Shown one piece after another: positions 10,339 through 22,074 of a stretch of 64,000 nucleotides of DNA (the first letter of the stretch is position 1; each line of letters opens with the position of its first letter). The notes under the pieces are model-generated. The model was not told where the DNA came from, did no database searches, and saw only the letters and a program-made list of their open reading frames with translations. The stretch is from assembly GCA_025267735.1 (NCBI GenBank), contig CM046297.1, positions 19,928,011 to 19,992,010 on the forward strand. Direction: 5' to 3'. The position numbers were made by a program, and so were the translations under genes. The stretch is from Mactra quadrangularis. Lineage: Eukaryota > Mollusca > Bivalvia > Venerida > Mactridae.

Positions 10339-13300
10339 TTATTGAAGATATTAATTTAAACCGATATATTGACTTACCTGTTGATGATATCTCACAACAA
10401 ATACCGAAACGATCATCTAATGATACCCGGACTAATGTGTTCGGACGTAAATTAATAGACTTATGTAAGCGTACATATATGTGTATTCTTAATGGTCGTC
10501 TCGAACCTGGGTTATTTACGTGTTATAAACTTGGAAATACTAACTTTGCTGCTAGTGTAGTTGACTATGTTATTTGTAGTCATAAACTTTTTTCGTCATT
10601 TAACTCAATGAAAATATTAGATATTACTGAATCCTCAGATCATTGTCCAATAGAATTTTGTATGTCTTTTGAATTTACTAAACAATCCCAAACAAATGAT
10701 GATAATGTAATTGAAAAAATTATATGGGAAAATCATGACCATGATTTTTTTAATGACTTATTAAACAATAATAGACCTATTTTTGATGAGCTTATTAATG
10801 ATTTAAGATCAGGGCAGACAGATATTAATGAATGTGTTAATCGGTTCTCAGATAGTGTTCACAATATATCTTATCAAGCGCATGGTAAATGTTTTTCTAA
10901 TAACAAACAGAAAGTAATTAAACAAAAGAAATCAACATGGTTTGATAATGATTGTAAAACCGCTTAATCTGAATTTCACAAATGCAGAAGACTTTATAAA
11001 TTTAACCCAACTTCTCATAACCGCACTCAGTTTTTGGAATCTAGACAACGTTATTGTAAAATTAAACGTAAGGCAAAGCAAACTTACCATATGAATGAAA
11101 CAAAAATTTAAAAAAATTAAGTAAATCCAATTCCCGAAAATTTTGGAAATACATAAAAAAGTATAAAAATAATGCAAAATCTAGACAAGGAAATATAAAC
11201 CTTGAGGAATTTGTGGAACATTTTAATAATGTCTCGAACACACCTCATAATAGTAACTTTGACAGTTCCTTACATGATAATGAAGACATACAACAAAACG
11301 TAGATGAACTTGACGCACCTTTTACTGTAGACGAAATTAAAAAAAACAATTTCAAAATTAAATAGACATAAGGCATGTGACTTAACTAATAATGTAGCTG
11401 ACTTCTTCATTGACTCAAATTCTTTTATTTCTCCGTATCTTGTTGAAATTTTTAACACTATTTTTGAAACAGGTATATACCCAGATGAGTGGAGTAAGGG
11501 TTACATAGTCCCCATTCATAAACGGGGCAACATACACGATACGTCAAATTTTAGAGGGGTGACAATCATTAATACCATAGCAAAAATCTTCTCATTAACA
11601 TTGCGTAATCGTATAAATAAATGGTGCGAATCTGAGAACATACTAAATGATAGCCAATTTGGATTCAGAAACAAACGTAGCACTACTGATTGTATTTATA
11701 TTCTACACACAATCATTCAAAATATATTATTACAGAAGAAAAAATTATATTGCGCATTTATTGACTACGAAAAGGCGTTTGATACAGTTATACATGAAGC
11801 ACTATGGATAAAATTAATAAATATGGGACTAAGTTGTAAAATGACCAACATAATTAAGTCAATATATCATAAAGTTAAGGCATGTGTTAAGGACGCGGTA
11901 AATTTGTCATTTTCAGATTTCTTTGATGTCACACTTGGCTTAAAGCAAGGGGAACCACTCTCACCATTACTATTTATTATGTTTATCAATGACATTCATA
12001 ATGTTATTAATAGGGAACTACTCACTGATGATGATATAAATCTACTATCTATATACATGTTATTATTTGCTGATGACATTGTTCTGTTTACCACAAACCC
12101 TGTAAGTCTACAAAATCAATTAAATAGCATATATAATTATTCAACTGGGGATTAAAAATCAATACATCGAAAACTAAGATATGTGTCTTCGAAAACAGGA
12201 AGAGTATCCACAATAATCAATGGTTTATTAATAATGAAATCATAGATGTTGTTGATACCTTTTGTTACCTAGGTATTAAGTTTTATTATACTGATAATAT
12301 GATATATGCTGTTAAAGCATTACAAGAACAAGCACTCAAAGCGTACAATAATCTTTTATTTGTTTTTAGTAGAGTGCAGCTTGATGTTAAAACTAAACTT
12401 TCTCTTTTCGATTCTTTGGTAGCACCGATTCTTCTATACAGTAGCGAAGTATGGGGAATATATTCTTTCAAAGAAATAGACAAATTACATATAAAATTTT
12501 GTAAAATGATTCTTGGTGTTCGTACCAGTACTTCAAATTCTGCCGTACTAGGTGAGCTAGGGCGCTTTCTGTTATCTATAATTTGTAAAGAAAGAGCTTT
12601 AAACTATTGGATAAAAATAAATAATAACCACAATTCATTAACATATCAAATTTACAGAGAACAATGTAACATTAATGAATTAAATAATAATAAAACTTGG
12701 GTTAACAGTCTCCAAAATACATTAAATAATTTAGGACTTGGGTACCTTTTTTACAGTAATAATCTAAATAACAATCATAAAAAGTTATTGAAGCTAAGAC
12801 TTCGCGACCAATATATACAAACATGGCATAATGATATAAACTCTCAAACAAAAAATGACATACTACAAAATGTATAAAACAGAATATACCTTCGAAAAAT
12901 ATATTGACTTAATTAAAAATGAATGTATTAGAAAAGAACTTACTAGATTCAGACTTGGTTCACATAATTTAGAAATTGAAGTAGGACGTCATAATGGAAT
13001 AATCAGACAACAAAGAATTTGTAAATTATGCTCACAGAATGCCATAGAAACTGAATACCATTTTCTAATGTGTTGCCAATCTTTAAAAGAAGCCAGAACT
13101 AAATATTTTAAACAAACATCTTGGCCTTCACTAAATAAATTTTACTGTTTAATGGCGAATACAAATGAACATGCTCTGGACCAATTGTCAAAATTTATTT
13201 ACTTTTCTATGAAATTAAGGAAAGATAAGTTGTCATCTATACTTAATTTCTAATAATTTTATTGTATCTTTTAATTATTTATTTTTATTTATTTAAGTCC

Positions 13301-13580
13301 TATATACGTACAACATGTTGTAAGAATATGTGTATCTTCTGCTAATCAAATTTATTAAAACGTACAAACACAAACTAGCTATGAGTTCCATGTTCAATTA
13401 TTGTAACATAAACTGTTTAATGTGCTGCTTAAATATTTGTATATTGCATTGTTTAGTGAAATACCTTACCTGTGTGCTTATCACTATGTTTATATATTTT
13501 CATGTTTAAATCATATGCATGTATGTTATATAGCCATAAGTAATATGTACTGATATGCTGTTGAAATAAACTGTAAACTG
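10339..13580 (+). mobile_element. 5'-truncated non-LTR (LINE) retrotransposon
   Basis: The insert is bounded by a 7-bp target duplication, TACGATC, at 10332-10338 and 13581-13587. Duplication copy 2 shows the empty site (about 24595-24605, CAGATACAATCATTTAAAAC). It starts inside the endonuclease and ends in a short tandem TAAACTG TAAACTG, as in LINE clades that end in simple repeats rather than poly(A). It is younger than the duplication yet already carries stops and frameshifts. Confidence 0.92.
10437..13253 (+). pseudogene. Broken LINE ORF2: APE endonuclease end, reverse transcriptase, CCHC
   Basis: The coding remnants are 10437-10967 (the endonuclease C-terminus, with the SSDHCP motif), 11559-12155 (reverse transcriptase core with YEKAFDTV, GLKQGEPLSPLLF and the catalytic FADD at 12066-12077), 12299-12877 (thumb and connection region) and 12855-13253 (a C-terminal CKLC...H...CC zinc motif). 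An in-frame stop at 10965, frame changes near 11110 and 12140, and an offset between the last two pieces (frame 2 to frame 3) make it non-functional. In life it would nick target DNA and copy the element RNA there. Clade (CR1, L2, RTE-X or Nimb-like) is not decided. Confidence 0.9.
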
Positions 13581-13587
13581 TACGATC

Positions 13588-14570
13588 AGTTAAAACAATA
13601 ATTGTGTGATACGCCATTAATTGTTTCAAGTTACAAAAACTTCCAATCTAAACCAATAAAAATAACTGTACATATAAACAAAGCCGAAATGTAATAACCA
13701 TTAAATTAAATTTGCTTAGTTTTACATTCCATTTTAAGGGCGTGAACTGTTTAAGACACCGGCAGCCTGTGGTTTAAGACGGACAGTTAATAATACATTC
13801 ATGTATGGCATGTACCAATGTAGTAATGCACTTTGGGATCAGATGCACTTAGGGGGCAGACCGCCAAATGCGTTTGGTCCCAAAAGGTCCCCTTACTTAC
13901 CAATAATGACGTCATATAACTGTACGCCATGATGGCGTCATAAACCATACTTTTTAGACAAATGACTATATTTGCTGGCCTAATCCATTGCATTAATAAA
14001 AATATGAAATATCATAAAGTGAAGATAGTTGAAAATAATTATACATTGTTTTCCTTACAAAATTATGGGATACATTTCACGAAAATTCTTACGAAAACAA
14101 TCTTCGTAAGTCAAAAGCAAGAAATATTAATAATACGTTCATTTTTTGGCTTATCAATTTAAGATATTATACAAATTGTGTAGAATTGTGTATACCTTTT
14201 GAATATCATGCCATAGTTATGCTGATTATCTGTCTGACTTTGAAGTGCTAATTATATGAAACTGACATACGAAGATTTTTTTCGTAAGTATATTCGTGTA
14301 AAGAACCCCTGATTCCGTAATCGGGTGGTAAAATCATTAAATATCTGTCACCTCATAGGCTTAAACACGGCGATGGATATGAATTCCATCCAGGATCCCG
14401 TTTATGGATCTCCGCTGAGGAAGTAGACAGTCATATTTGTCTATCATGGCATTATTTATGACCCATACTTCGATGACATAGTGCTAAAAGGGGACAAGTG
14501 TAAACAGTTAACTTTTCAACGATGAAGTAAATGGACATATGAATATTCAAACTCTATTTAAGTTTACATG
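13588..14570. other. Duplicated non-coding block with ATCTTCGTAAG-type repeat
   Basis: Matches 24605-26175 in copy 2 almost throughout. It includes an interspersed repeat with TTCGTAAGTCAAAAGCAAGA (14104) and, inverted, CGAAGATTTTTTTCGTAAG (14270). A third diverged copy of that repeat is at 34990-35240. Confidence 0.55.
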
Positions 14571-14779
14571 AACATCCTGTATATTGTTTGATATCCACAA
14601 CTACTGGAATCAAACCAGGTTATCAACCTTACTGCCCGTTGACGCAGCTTGTTCTGATAGTACATGGAATAATGAACTTGACAAAGACCAAATTGTATGA
14701 TGGTTTTGTCATTTATTATACATACATGTATTTATAAATGACGCATATAATAAAACAATGATCAAAATACAAGACAAGT

Positions 14780-14880
14780 ATTTACATTGCTGGGATAAGC
14801 AAATTTATTCCTTTTACAACGTAACTATTTATTGAAATCATTATAATCACATTTGCTTATCCCAGCTTACAATAGTAAAT
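14780..14880. repeat. Short MITE, about 100 bp
   Basis: TATTTACATTGCTGGGATAA and TTATCCCAGCTTACAATAGT form terminal inverted repeats of about 25 bp, interrupted by a few unpaired bases. No coding capacity. Confidence 0.65.
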
Positions 14881-14989
14881 AATACATAGTAAAACATGTA
14901 CTGAAAGAAGGTGGCGCAAACCACATAGCTATAAAAGTATTTTTTCATGAAAACATGAAACATACCGCGCCATCCAAATTTCTATTTCT

Positions 14990-15050
14990 CTTTGTATAGT
15001 CAGTTTTTCTCTGCTGTCAAAGTTGGAATTATTTCACAGTGACTAAGTAC
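14990..15050 (+). repeat. Single end of the TTTTTCTCAACTGTCAAA inverted-repeat element
   Basis: TCAGTTTTTCTCTGCTGTCA then AATTATTTCACAGTGACT matches the ends of the complete element at 38365-38632 and another lone end at 24346-24400. Confidence 0.5.
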
Positions 15051-16102
15051 ATTCATATATTAATAGGCAGGCAACATTGCTTCAGTAGGCACGCATAAAA
15101 TCATACTTTTTGACCATCCAACTCAGTTATAAAACACTATGTTAAGAGGATGAGCAATTGATATAAAATCAACATGAAAATTATTCCCTTGGTAAAAATA
15201 CCACATTCCCGCGGGGATTTCCCAGCTTATGCAAATTTCATAGATTAGAACCATCAATATTTACATCGGTCGTATGAACACCATGCTATTTGAACATATA
15301 ATGTATCATAAAACAAAATCTGTACTTTACTCAATAACATAGACTGTACTTTACTTAATATCCAATCATATTTGTTCTACTTCAAACATTGCAATAGCTC
15401 ATTATTTTTGCTACCTCTTTTAGAATTTGTAATTAAAAATGCATTTTAATATCACTATTATTAATACAAGTATACATTATATTCACATATACACGGATAT
15501 TTAACTATAGTATTCAAACTATGTAATTCAACCCAAAATTTAATTCATGCATGACTTTTCTGTGTTCTCTGTTGACCAATAAGTGATAATAAAATGACTA
15601 TAAATAAAAGTATATGTTATGCATGGAACTAAATTAAAAAATCTGATACCTCCAAGGTACGCAAACTAATGAACTGTTCATAGCCCATTATATTTAACAA
15701 GGTGATACCGAGCTATTACGATGGTTTTTATACTTCTACTGTAAGAATAATGTAACATTTTAATTTAAAATAGCGTTTGACATGCGTTGCACGACGGATG
15801 CGATCACCAGGCGTAGGTCCTCAATGAATACAGGATAGTAATTCCAACTAGGTATATTACATTTAAGAATATTTTAATCATGTCATAATTTGATTTGCCT
15901 CCATGAATTATTACATTTTTAGACCAGGTGTATGATAGTAGTACTGTTTTTATTAGTATATGCTGCTTTGATACCCAACAACATTATTCATGCGTAAATA
16001 TGAATGATATATCAAGTAGTCATGAAATAAAATTAAGTGAAGACATACCTTAGTTCAAGACTAGGCAGAACAACTGTGTTTATCGGACCTCTTGTTGATA
16101 AC

Positions 16103-19100
16103 ATGGCTCTTATCGAAATTTGTTTTATTTTAATGTTCATCAACTCAGTAGGATGTGCCAATGTTGCAGTAAGGTTCACTGTATACCAAGGAACGCCACC
16201 AGGATTAAAGACTATCTTAGATAAGTGTACGATTTCATCTGACCATGCAGTACTGGTATTTGATTCTGTCACTGAAGTATGTACAAAACAGAATGGATAC
16301 TGGCTAACAAATAAAGACACAACGCCTGGTAAAACATATTTAATCAAGGACTACAGTGATGTCAACTATATACCGCCGGTAAGTATCGTGTGATTTTTAA
16401 GTTAAGCGCTTTTAGCGCTTAACTTATTACGACCATCTCGACAGTCGTTTCGGGTTTAGCCAACCCAAGTCTAAGACAGAGTAGTTCTTCCGACCTCTAT
16501 CTTACCACAACCACGCAATTGTCTTTCATAGTATGTACAATTTGTCTCTATTCTACGAAATTACAGACGAAAGTGCATCATATGGAACATAAAATCATTC
16601 AAAACAAGCTGTCCCAAAGTTTCCTTTTATATTGGGCTCGTTTCACAAGGCGAGCGCTAATATGCCACACAAAATTGCTTTCAAAAAGCGCTAGCTAGCG
16701 ATAGCCTTGTGGAACATGCCCCTTGATATGAATACGCGCAAAGATATCGAACTATTTTTCTATGACGTCACTCAACCCACGGAGATGAACGAAGTTGCCG
16801 GAAAGAGTCGAACTCTATTAACATTGAAATTATCGTGGGTAATTAGACGAGATGACCGGCATGCATTCGATCGCGATTAATTTGAATATCATCATTGAAG
16901 TGTTACATTGATTTTAAAGCGTTTGATCATGTCTGGATGGCTTTATACACTTAACAAAACTTATAAGTATACATGTATATTTGGGCTCGTATCTACGTAA
17001 GTGCTTGTCCGATTTAAGTCAAATTTTCATCAAATATAGTTTAAAGACGGATCATTATTATTATGTTTATTTCATTTTTAGTATTCGATTTTAGCGCTAA
17101 ACCATATGGGAATGGAAGTTTAGTCTTGGAAAGGAGACCTGCACATCTCTTCCGAGTAAATTTCATAAGGAATTCATCGAGTTGGATACCTTATATTTTT
17201 TTACAAAACAATATTTTGGCTTTTGGCTGGAACACACGTTTTCATTGGAACGGTGAAATGAATTCCGGATATAGTCTGACAACAGACTGCATTATGTGCA
17301 TAGCGAAATGAAACTGAAAGTTGCATTTACGCTTACCATGCACTGAAGTATTAGAAATAATCATGTACTCGAGTAATGTACCATGCAGGAATTGTATCAA
17401 GCTTTCACCTGATTTACTGGTGAAACTTGCTGTTACAAGTGTATCTTATTACGTGTCACAACATTTACCTGTGAGTGGTTGATATTATGGTAAAAAGGAT
17501 ATGTAAGCGGCCGGATAGCTCGATCTATCTATCTACAAAGAGGTACTGGGTTCGAGTCCCGGTCAGCCTGTATATTTTTTAACCCTATGATGATTTTTCG
17601 CCCAACGTGGGACCGTGACAATTACTTGGTCAGTTGAGAAATGCTTGTAACAAAATAAATGCTTCTTAAACAGCCTAGAATTCTGAAATTATTATTGAGA
17701 TTATGCCATGGCACTTAACTGTTCACATTATGGGAAGAAGGATATGTAAGTGGCCGGAAAGCATAGTCAGAAAAGCGCTTTCAGCGCTTTGATTATACAT
17801 CTAGTACTAGTCCGAATTAGTTTGACGGAAATAATTTGTATCATTTAATTTTTACTACTACAATTTTGACCAATGAGGAGCATGAAAGGTTTTTTACAGT
17901 CGAATGATGGATTACTTTTAATATTTACATAAAATAAACCGTTCCATGTACATCATTGCAGTAGGATATATTTAGTTATTTTCCATTTTTCCTGACAATA
18001 GCGCTTGGTCATCCAGAAAAGCTGTTTTGTTAAGTCGTTTCGACAGGAAGAAATATACAAATTTGTTATTAGTTATGACGTTATAAGTGTAAGAATTCAA
18101 CTCCCCTGTTTTTCATAACATCGTTCATTCAGTGCTTTCAGTGCTTTGATTATAATTTCAGAAAGTCTTGTGCTCAATTTGTGCCGAGACTCGTTTTGAC
18201 CAGGTGCGTCTCATTGAATTCGAGAATGGAAGCTCGTTTGAAATTTACTTCTCGACGCCTAACATTACGACTTGGTAAGTACCTAACTAAGTTTAACAAT
18301 GAAAGGTTTAGTTTGTTTAGGATAACTTGAGACAAATCTGATCGACATACAATGTAAACAATGTCCCATGTTATCCTTAATCAGCTATAGTTCGTACAAA
18401 AAACAAAACACTATTTATATAACCAATACAATGAACTAATCTACCACCAGGGATACTCAAGATGACAATCAAATATATAATTTTAATATGTTTTACGAGT
18501 GCTTGTTGGAGTAATGGTAAAGCGGTCTACCATTACAAGCATGATCGACCAAGGGACGGCGGTTTATCTGCCGCACTAATTTTGTTCAATGAATTATAAC
18601 AACTTCTATTTTCAATACTGTCTACCTTTAAAAAGGATTGTTTCATTTTTAATGTTTTCACAAACACATTTTGTTATTTTGTGCGAACCGTATATACAGG
18701 TAAATTTTTCACGTATAGTTATAACTCGTGCATGGTAATGTACATACGGGAGCGATTTTTATTTGTTCGGGACGTCAGTCCTGAACAAATATATATACCG
18801 TATTTCAGACCCTTTGAAAATTTACCGAATCCAGAAGTAGTCCCTCAGTATATAAGTATAGAGCAATTCAAAATGATCGTCTGCTATGACAGGCGCAATA
18901 ATTCCTGAAATACACTTGTTAATCGGTTTATACTGAGGCGCATGTATTATAGCTTATGAGTTACGCGTCTTAGATGAGCTCTACGTCGTATTATGTAATA
19001 GAATGGTATCAACTATTCAGTCACGATTCGTCGTTTGTGCCAGTTGTCAGTAGAGATGTTACATCATCTTAAGTAATAGAATGGTTCTACAGGAAAAGTT

Positions 19101-22074
19101 TAAAGATCATAGTCATGAATTTGAATGATGTCTGAATAGTGGACTTCATTTATTTTACATACAGATGCAGTAGAATAAATGTGCTTAATTGATAACTTAT
19201 ACGAGGGACGGTAAGAAAATATCCGGACTTTTCATGCTCCTCTCTATCCACGTTATACACACATTATATATTGTTGAAAACTACATTCATTCGCCAATAA
19301 CGTAGTCAGTTTATTTTCAATGATAGTTATGTATACACAGTATTTTGCCCTCTGTTATATGATAGTTGTTTCGTCTATCATGGACTCTTTGTTAGAGGGA
19401 CAACGCTCTTTAATAAAGTTTCTGGTTGCAGAAGGTGAAAAGCCCTGCCACATCTTTCAGAGGCTTAAAATAAGACTTTCTGATAAATGTGTATCACGTT
19501 CAACCTTGCACAACTAGGTTTCTCAGTTTCATGAAGGCAGAACAAGTGTTTGTGACAGGCCTAGGAATGGGCGGCCAGCTAGGGCGGTGACCCTAACAAT
19601 GGTAGCAAATTTTAAATCTTTTGTCAACAATAATAGTCGAGTAACTTTGGAGGAGGTAGCCAACAAGTTTAGCATCGGTAAGGCATCGACACACAATATT
19701 TTACACGAACACCTAGGCATGAGCAAGGCAAGTGCTAGGTGGGTGCCTAGACAGCTGTCCGCAGATCAAAAGGCAACAAGAGTAACCAATGCAAAAGAAC
19801 ATTTAAGTCGTTTTAATCGTAAAGGAGATAGGTTTTTGAACCGCATTATTACTGGAGATGAGATGTGGGTTCATTATTCCGAAGCTGAGACAAAAGCTCA
19901 GTCAATGCAGTGGAAATGAGCTGGTTCCCACCTCCTCCAAAGTTTAAGTTGTCTCCTTCGGCTGGCAAAGTCATGCTTGTTACAAGCCTTTTGGGATTCA
20001 CGAGGAATAATACTTACTCATTTCATGCCAAAAGGTCAAACCGTCACCGCCAAGTACTATTCTGAAGTAATTCTGAAAAATCTCAGAGAAAAGCTGAAGC
20101 AAATGCGTCCCAGGTTAGCACAGAAAAATGTCCTCCTTCTTCACGATAACGCCCCCTCCCATACCGCTGCAGCTACAGTTGAGGTTAACAACCCTTACAA
20201 ACGGCAATTGTTGTCTCACCCTCCTTATAGCCCAGACCTCGCCCCCCTGTGACTTTTATTTGTTTCCAAAACTGAAAAAATTGCTTGCTGGAAAGAAATA
20301 TACGACCAGGGCGGCTTTGATATCTGCTGTTACACAGTACCTAAAACATAGGTCTACGTTATGGTTCATAGTGGGAATACAACAGCTCCCACGAAGATGG
20401 CAAAAGTGCGTAGACGTAGGTGGAGAATATTTTGAAAAAGAGTAGAAAGATCTTTTTAAAAAGGTAGAATGGTTTTCGAGAACGAGTCAAAAGTCCGGAT
20501 ATTTTCTGACTTCCCCTCGTAAGCGGACAAGTGGACAAAATATTATATGTGTGAGTTTATAAAAAATGTGAAGACTCTTGTGCAAGTGGTATTTATAGAT
20601 ATTATCTGAAATGGGAATAAGAAACACTTGCATTAAATGTTCCTGTTGTTTCGAATATCGGCGTTGATGCGTTCCAAATGCATGAACTAAATGTGATCTA
20701 ATTATTGATTTTAAAAATAAGAGAAAGAGCCCCACCCCCAAAAAATATTTAAATGGGGAGGGACTCTTTAATGTCGGCTGCTTGCTGGGTCATGACAAAT
20801 GTTTTTGAAAATTTCATTTAGGTTCCCAGTAATAATACGGAAAGATGCAGACTATCTGCTAAGAGTAGACGTAGTGTATGAACAGTCAGTTGTTAATATC
20901 ATCGCACAATATGGCGGTGTTTCATCCCAAACGATGCAAATACCTGTGGTCTTCACTGTGGACAAAATTGAGAAAATTGGTATAGTAAGTTAACAAACGG
21001 TCCTGGATTTGATGTAACTATTAACTTCATTCATTTCTTTATTGCAAATCACCATACAGTACAGTTTTTCGTATTTTTTGTGAATATGGAATATTGTCTT
21101 TCACTGTGACAAAAAGCGGAGCCCAGTTAGTGTACAAATGCTGGGTTGGAGCAAAGAATATTATTTTGTTATTTGATTTTGTTATAATTTTCCAAAATAC
21201 ATGTTTCATTGCTAGTACGTGACAGATAGAAGTATATCTTCTTAGGAGAACGCTGTGGTTGTTCCGAATTTCTCTAGAAGGTATATTCTGATAGACGAGT
21301 AGTACTACAAATGGGCAATTCTTAAGCAATTACCTTTGAACAGTGACCTTCGTTGAATCCAGTTAAAACACTAATTTCAAGTTCTGAGGCGGCCATTTTG
21401 AAAATAGTAGGGTATTAAAACACGTTAAATCACGGGTTCGTCTAGTAAAGGTTTATAGAAGTAGATGTTGTGATACATCTTTAAACTTTTACTTTTATTT
21501 CCTCCAAGCTGGAGAGCATATCATAATGCAAATACAAAGAAATAACAGAAAAAAAAGCATATTCAAAATATATAGATAGCAGGATATAAATCACAACATA
21601 TGTGAAAAACATGTATCACTAAGACAAAGAAAAAAGGGCACACTCATGTATATATAATTGTACTAAGCTACATTGTATATATATTAACAAAATGACACAT
21701 AAGTTTAAATTTGTTGAAATGTTCACTAGTTTATAGCAGTATTCAGGGTTAATTGCAAATGTTTATTTATGCGACATTTTGTGTAAGTATATTAAAGTGG
21801 TACTGATTACTTCGTCCTGTATACTATATATAAATGTAATCCACTGAGGAGTTGGTAAATTGGAGAGGAAGTTGTTCAGTCATTGTAAAATGATAAGATA
21901 CATGCATACACTGTATAAATCATTTCTTTTCAGATATATCATGACGATGAATGGATTGGGTTGTACCAGAGTCCTTTAAGTCCTTACTTGCCTTCAGACT
22001 GGGCATCTTTCACAATATGGGGAGTTGGTAATCAAAGTCAACTAAACATACATCGTATAATGTACATTAAATAG
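16103..22074 (+). CDS. Small secreted protein, copy 2 (four exons, intact)
   Basis: Exons 16103-16378, 18162-18274, 20822-20984 and 21934-22074 join in phases 0, 2 and 0 to an uninterrupted 230-residue frame. All donors are GTAAGT (after CCG, TTG and ATA) and all acceptors have pyrimidine-rich tracts. The start ATG opens a hydrophobic signal peptide (MALIEICFILMFINSVGC); the mature protein begins ANVAVRFTVYQGTPPG. Exon 2 holds a CSIC pair, exon 3 strand-like alternating residues, and exon 4 the end HDDEWIGLYQ...NIHRIMYIK. Family unknown to me; a secreted, probably beta-rich protein (lectin-like or defence-related) is only a guess. Intron 2 carries a mariner and intron 1 a 1.4-kb insertion. 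Paralogue of the gene at 2552-7964, with strong protein similarity in every exon. Confidence 0.78.
17063..17311 (+). other. Orphan 82-codon open frame, exon-like
   Basis: The frame follows a T-rich stretch ending TTTTTAG (about 17077-17083), which could be a splice acceptor, and ends in TGA with AAATGA context. Composition is protein-like (aromatic-rich, FHWNGEMNSGYSLTTDC). I recognise no family. It could be an exon captured with the inserted segment, or chance. Confidence 0.25.
17511..17573 (+). repeat. tRNA-like SINE head
   Basis: GGCCGGATAGCTCGATCTAT (box A-like) and GGGTTCGAGTCCCGGTCAG (box B) resemble a tRNA, but the acceptor stem does not pair properly, so this is a SINE or tRNA pseudogene. 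A flanking motif, AAGGATATGTAAG followed by C/T and GGCCGGA, recurs at about 17738-17758. Confidence 0.5.
19202..20519 (+). mobile_element. Mariner transposon, degenerate
   Basis: The 28-bp terminal inverted repeats are 19202-19229 (CGAGGGACGGTAAGAAAATA...) and 20492-20519 (...TATTTTCTGACTTCCCCTCG). They are flanked by the TA target duplication at 19200-19201 and 20520-20521. The 1318-bp length is normal for mariner. It sits in intron 2 of the copy 2 gene and is missing from copy 1. Confidence 0.95.
19320..20445 (+). pseudogene. Mariner transposase, D,D34D type, disrupted
   Basis: Recognisable pieces are an N-terminal helix-turn-helix region (19587 onward, VTLEEVANKFSIGKASTHNI), the first catalytic Asp in TGDEMWVHY (about 19855), the second in LLHDNAPSHT (about 20140) and the third in CDFYLFPKLKK (about 20250), with 34 residues between the last two. 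Stops at 19515 and 19917, with frame changes near 19920 and 20250, inactivate it. The intact enzyme would cut at the terminal repeats and reinsert at TA. Confidence 0.93.

Larger units (their letters stand above)
915..14570. repeat. Segmental duplication, copy 1
   Basis: This stretch is homologous to 15530-26175 in the same orientation. Shared landmarks in the same order are the four exons of a secreted-protein gene, an old tRNA-like unit (5480/18500), a SINE (8759/23659), a non-coding block (8090/22590), and a terminal block beginning GGCAGCCTGTGGTTTAAGAC (13761/25052). Copy 1 alone contains a SINE at 1288, a 58-bp minisatellite at 2845, a foldback element at 3984, a SINE at 7437 and a LINE at 10339. 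Confidence 0.85.
16398..17795. repeat. 1.4-kb insertion in intron 1 of copy 2
   Basis: Copy 1 lacks this sequence. Its left edge is the palindrome TTAAGCGCTTTTAGCGCTTAA (first base pair aside) and its right edge AAAGCGCTTTCAGCGCTTT, which suggests an element with AGCGCTTT-type ends. It contains an orphan open frame (17063-17311) and a tRNA-like unit (17511-17573). Confidence 0.55.
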
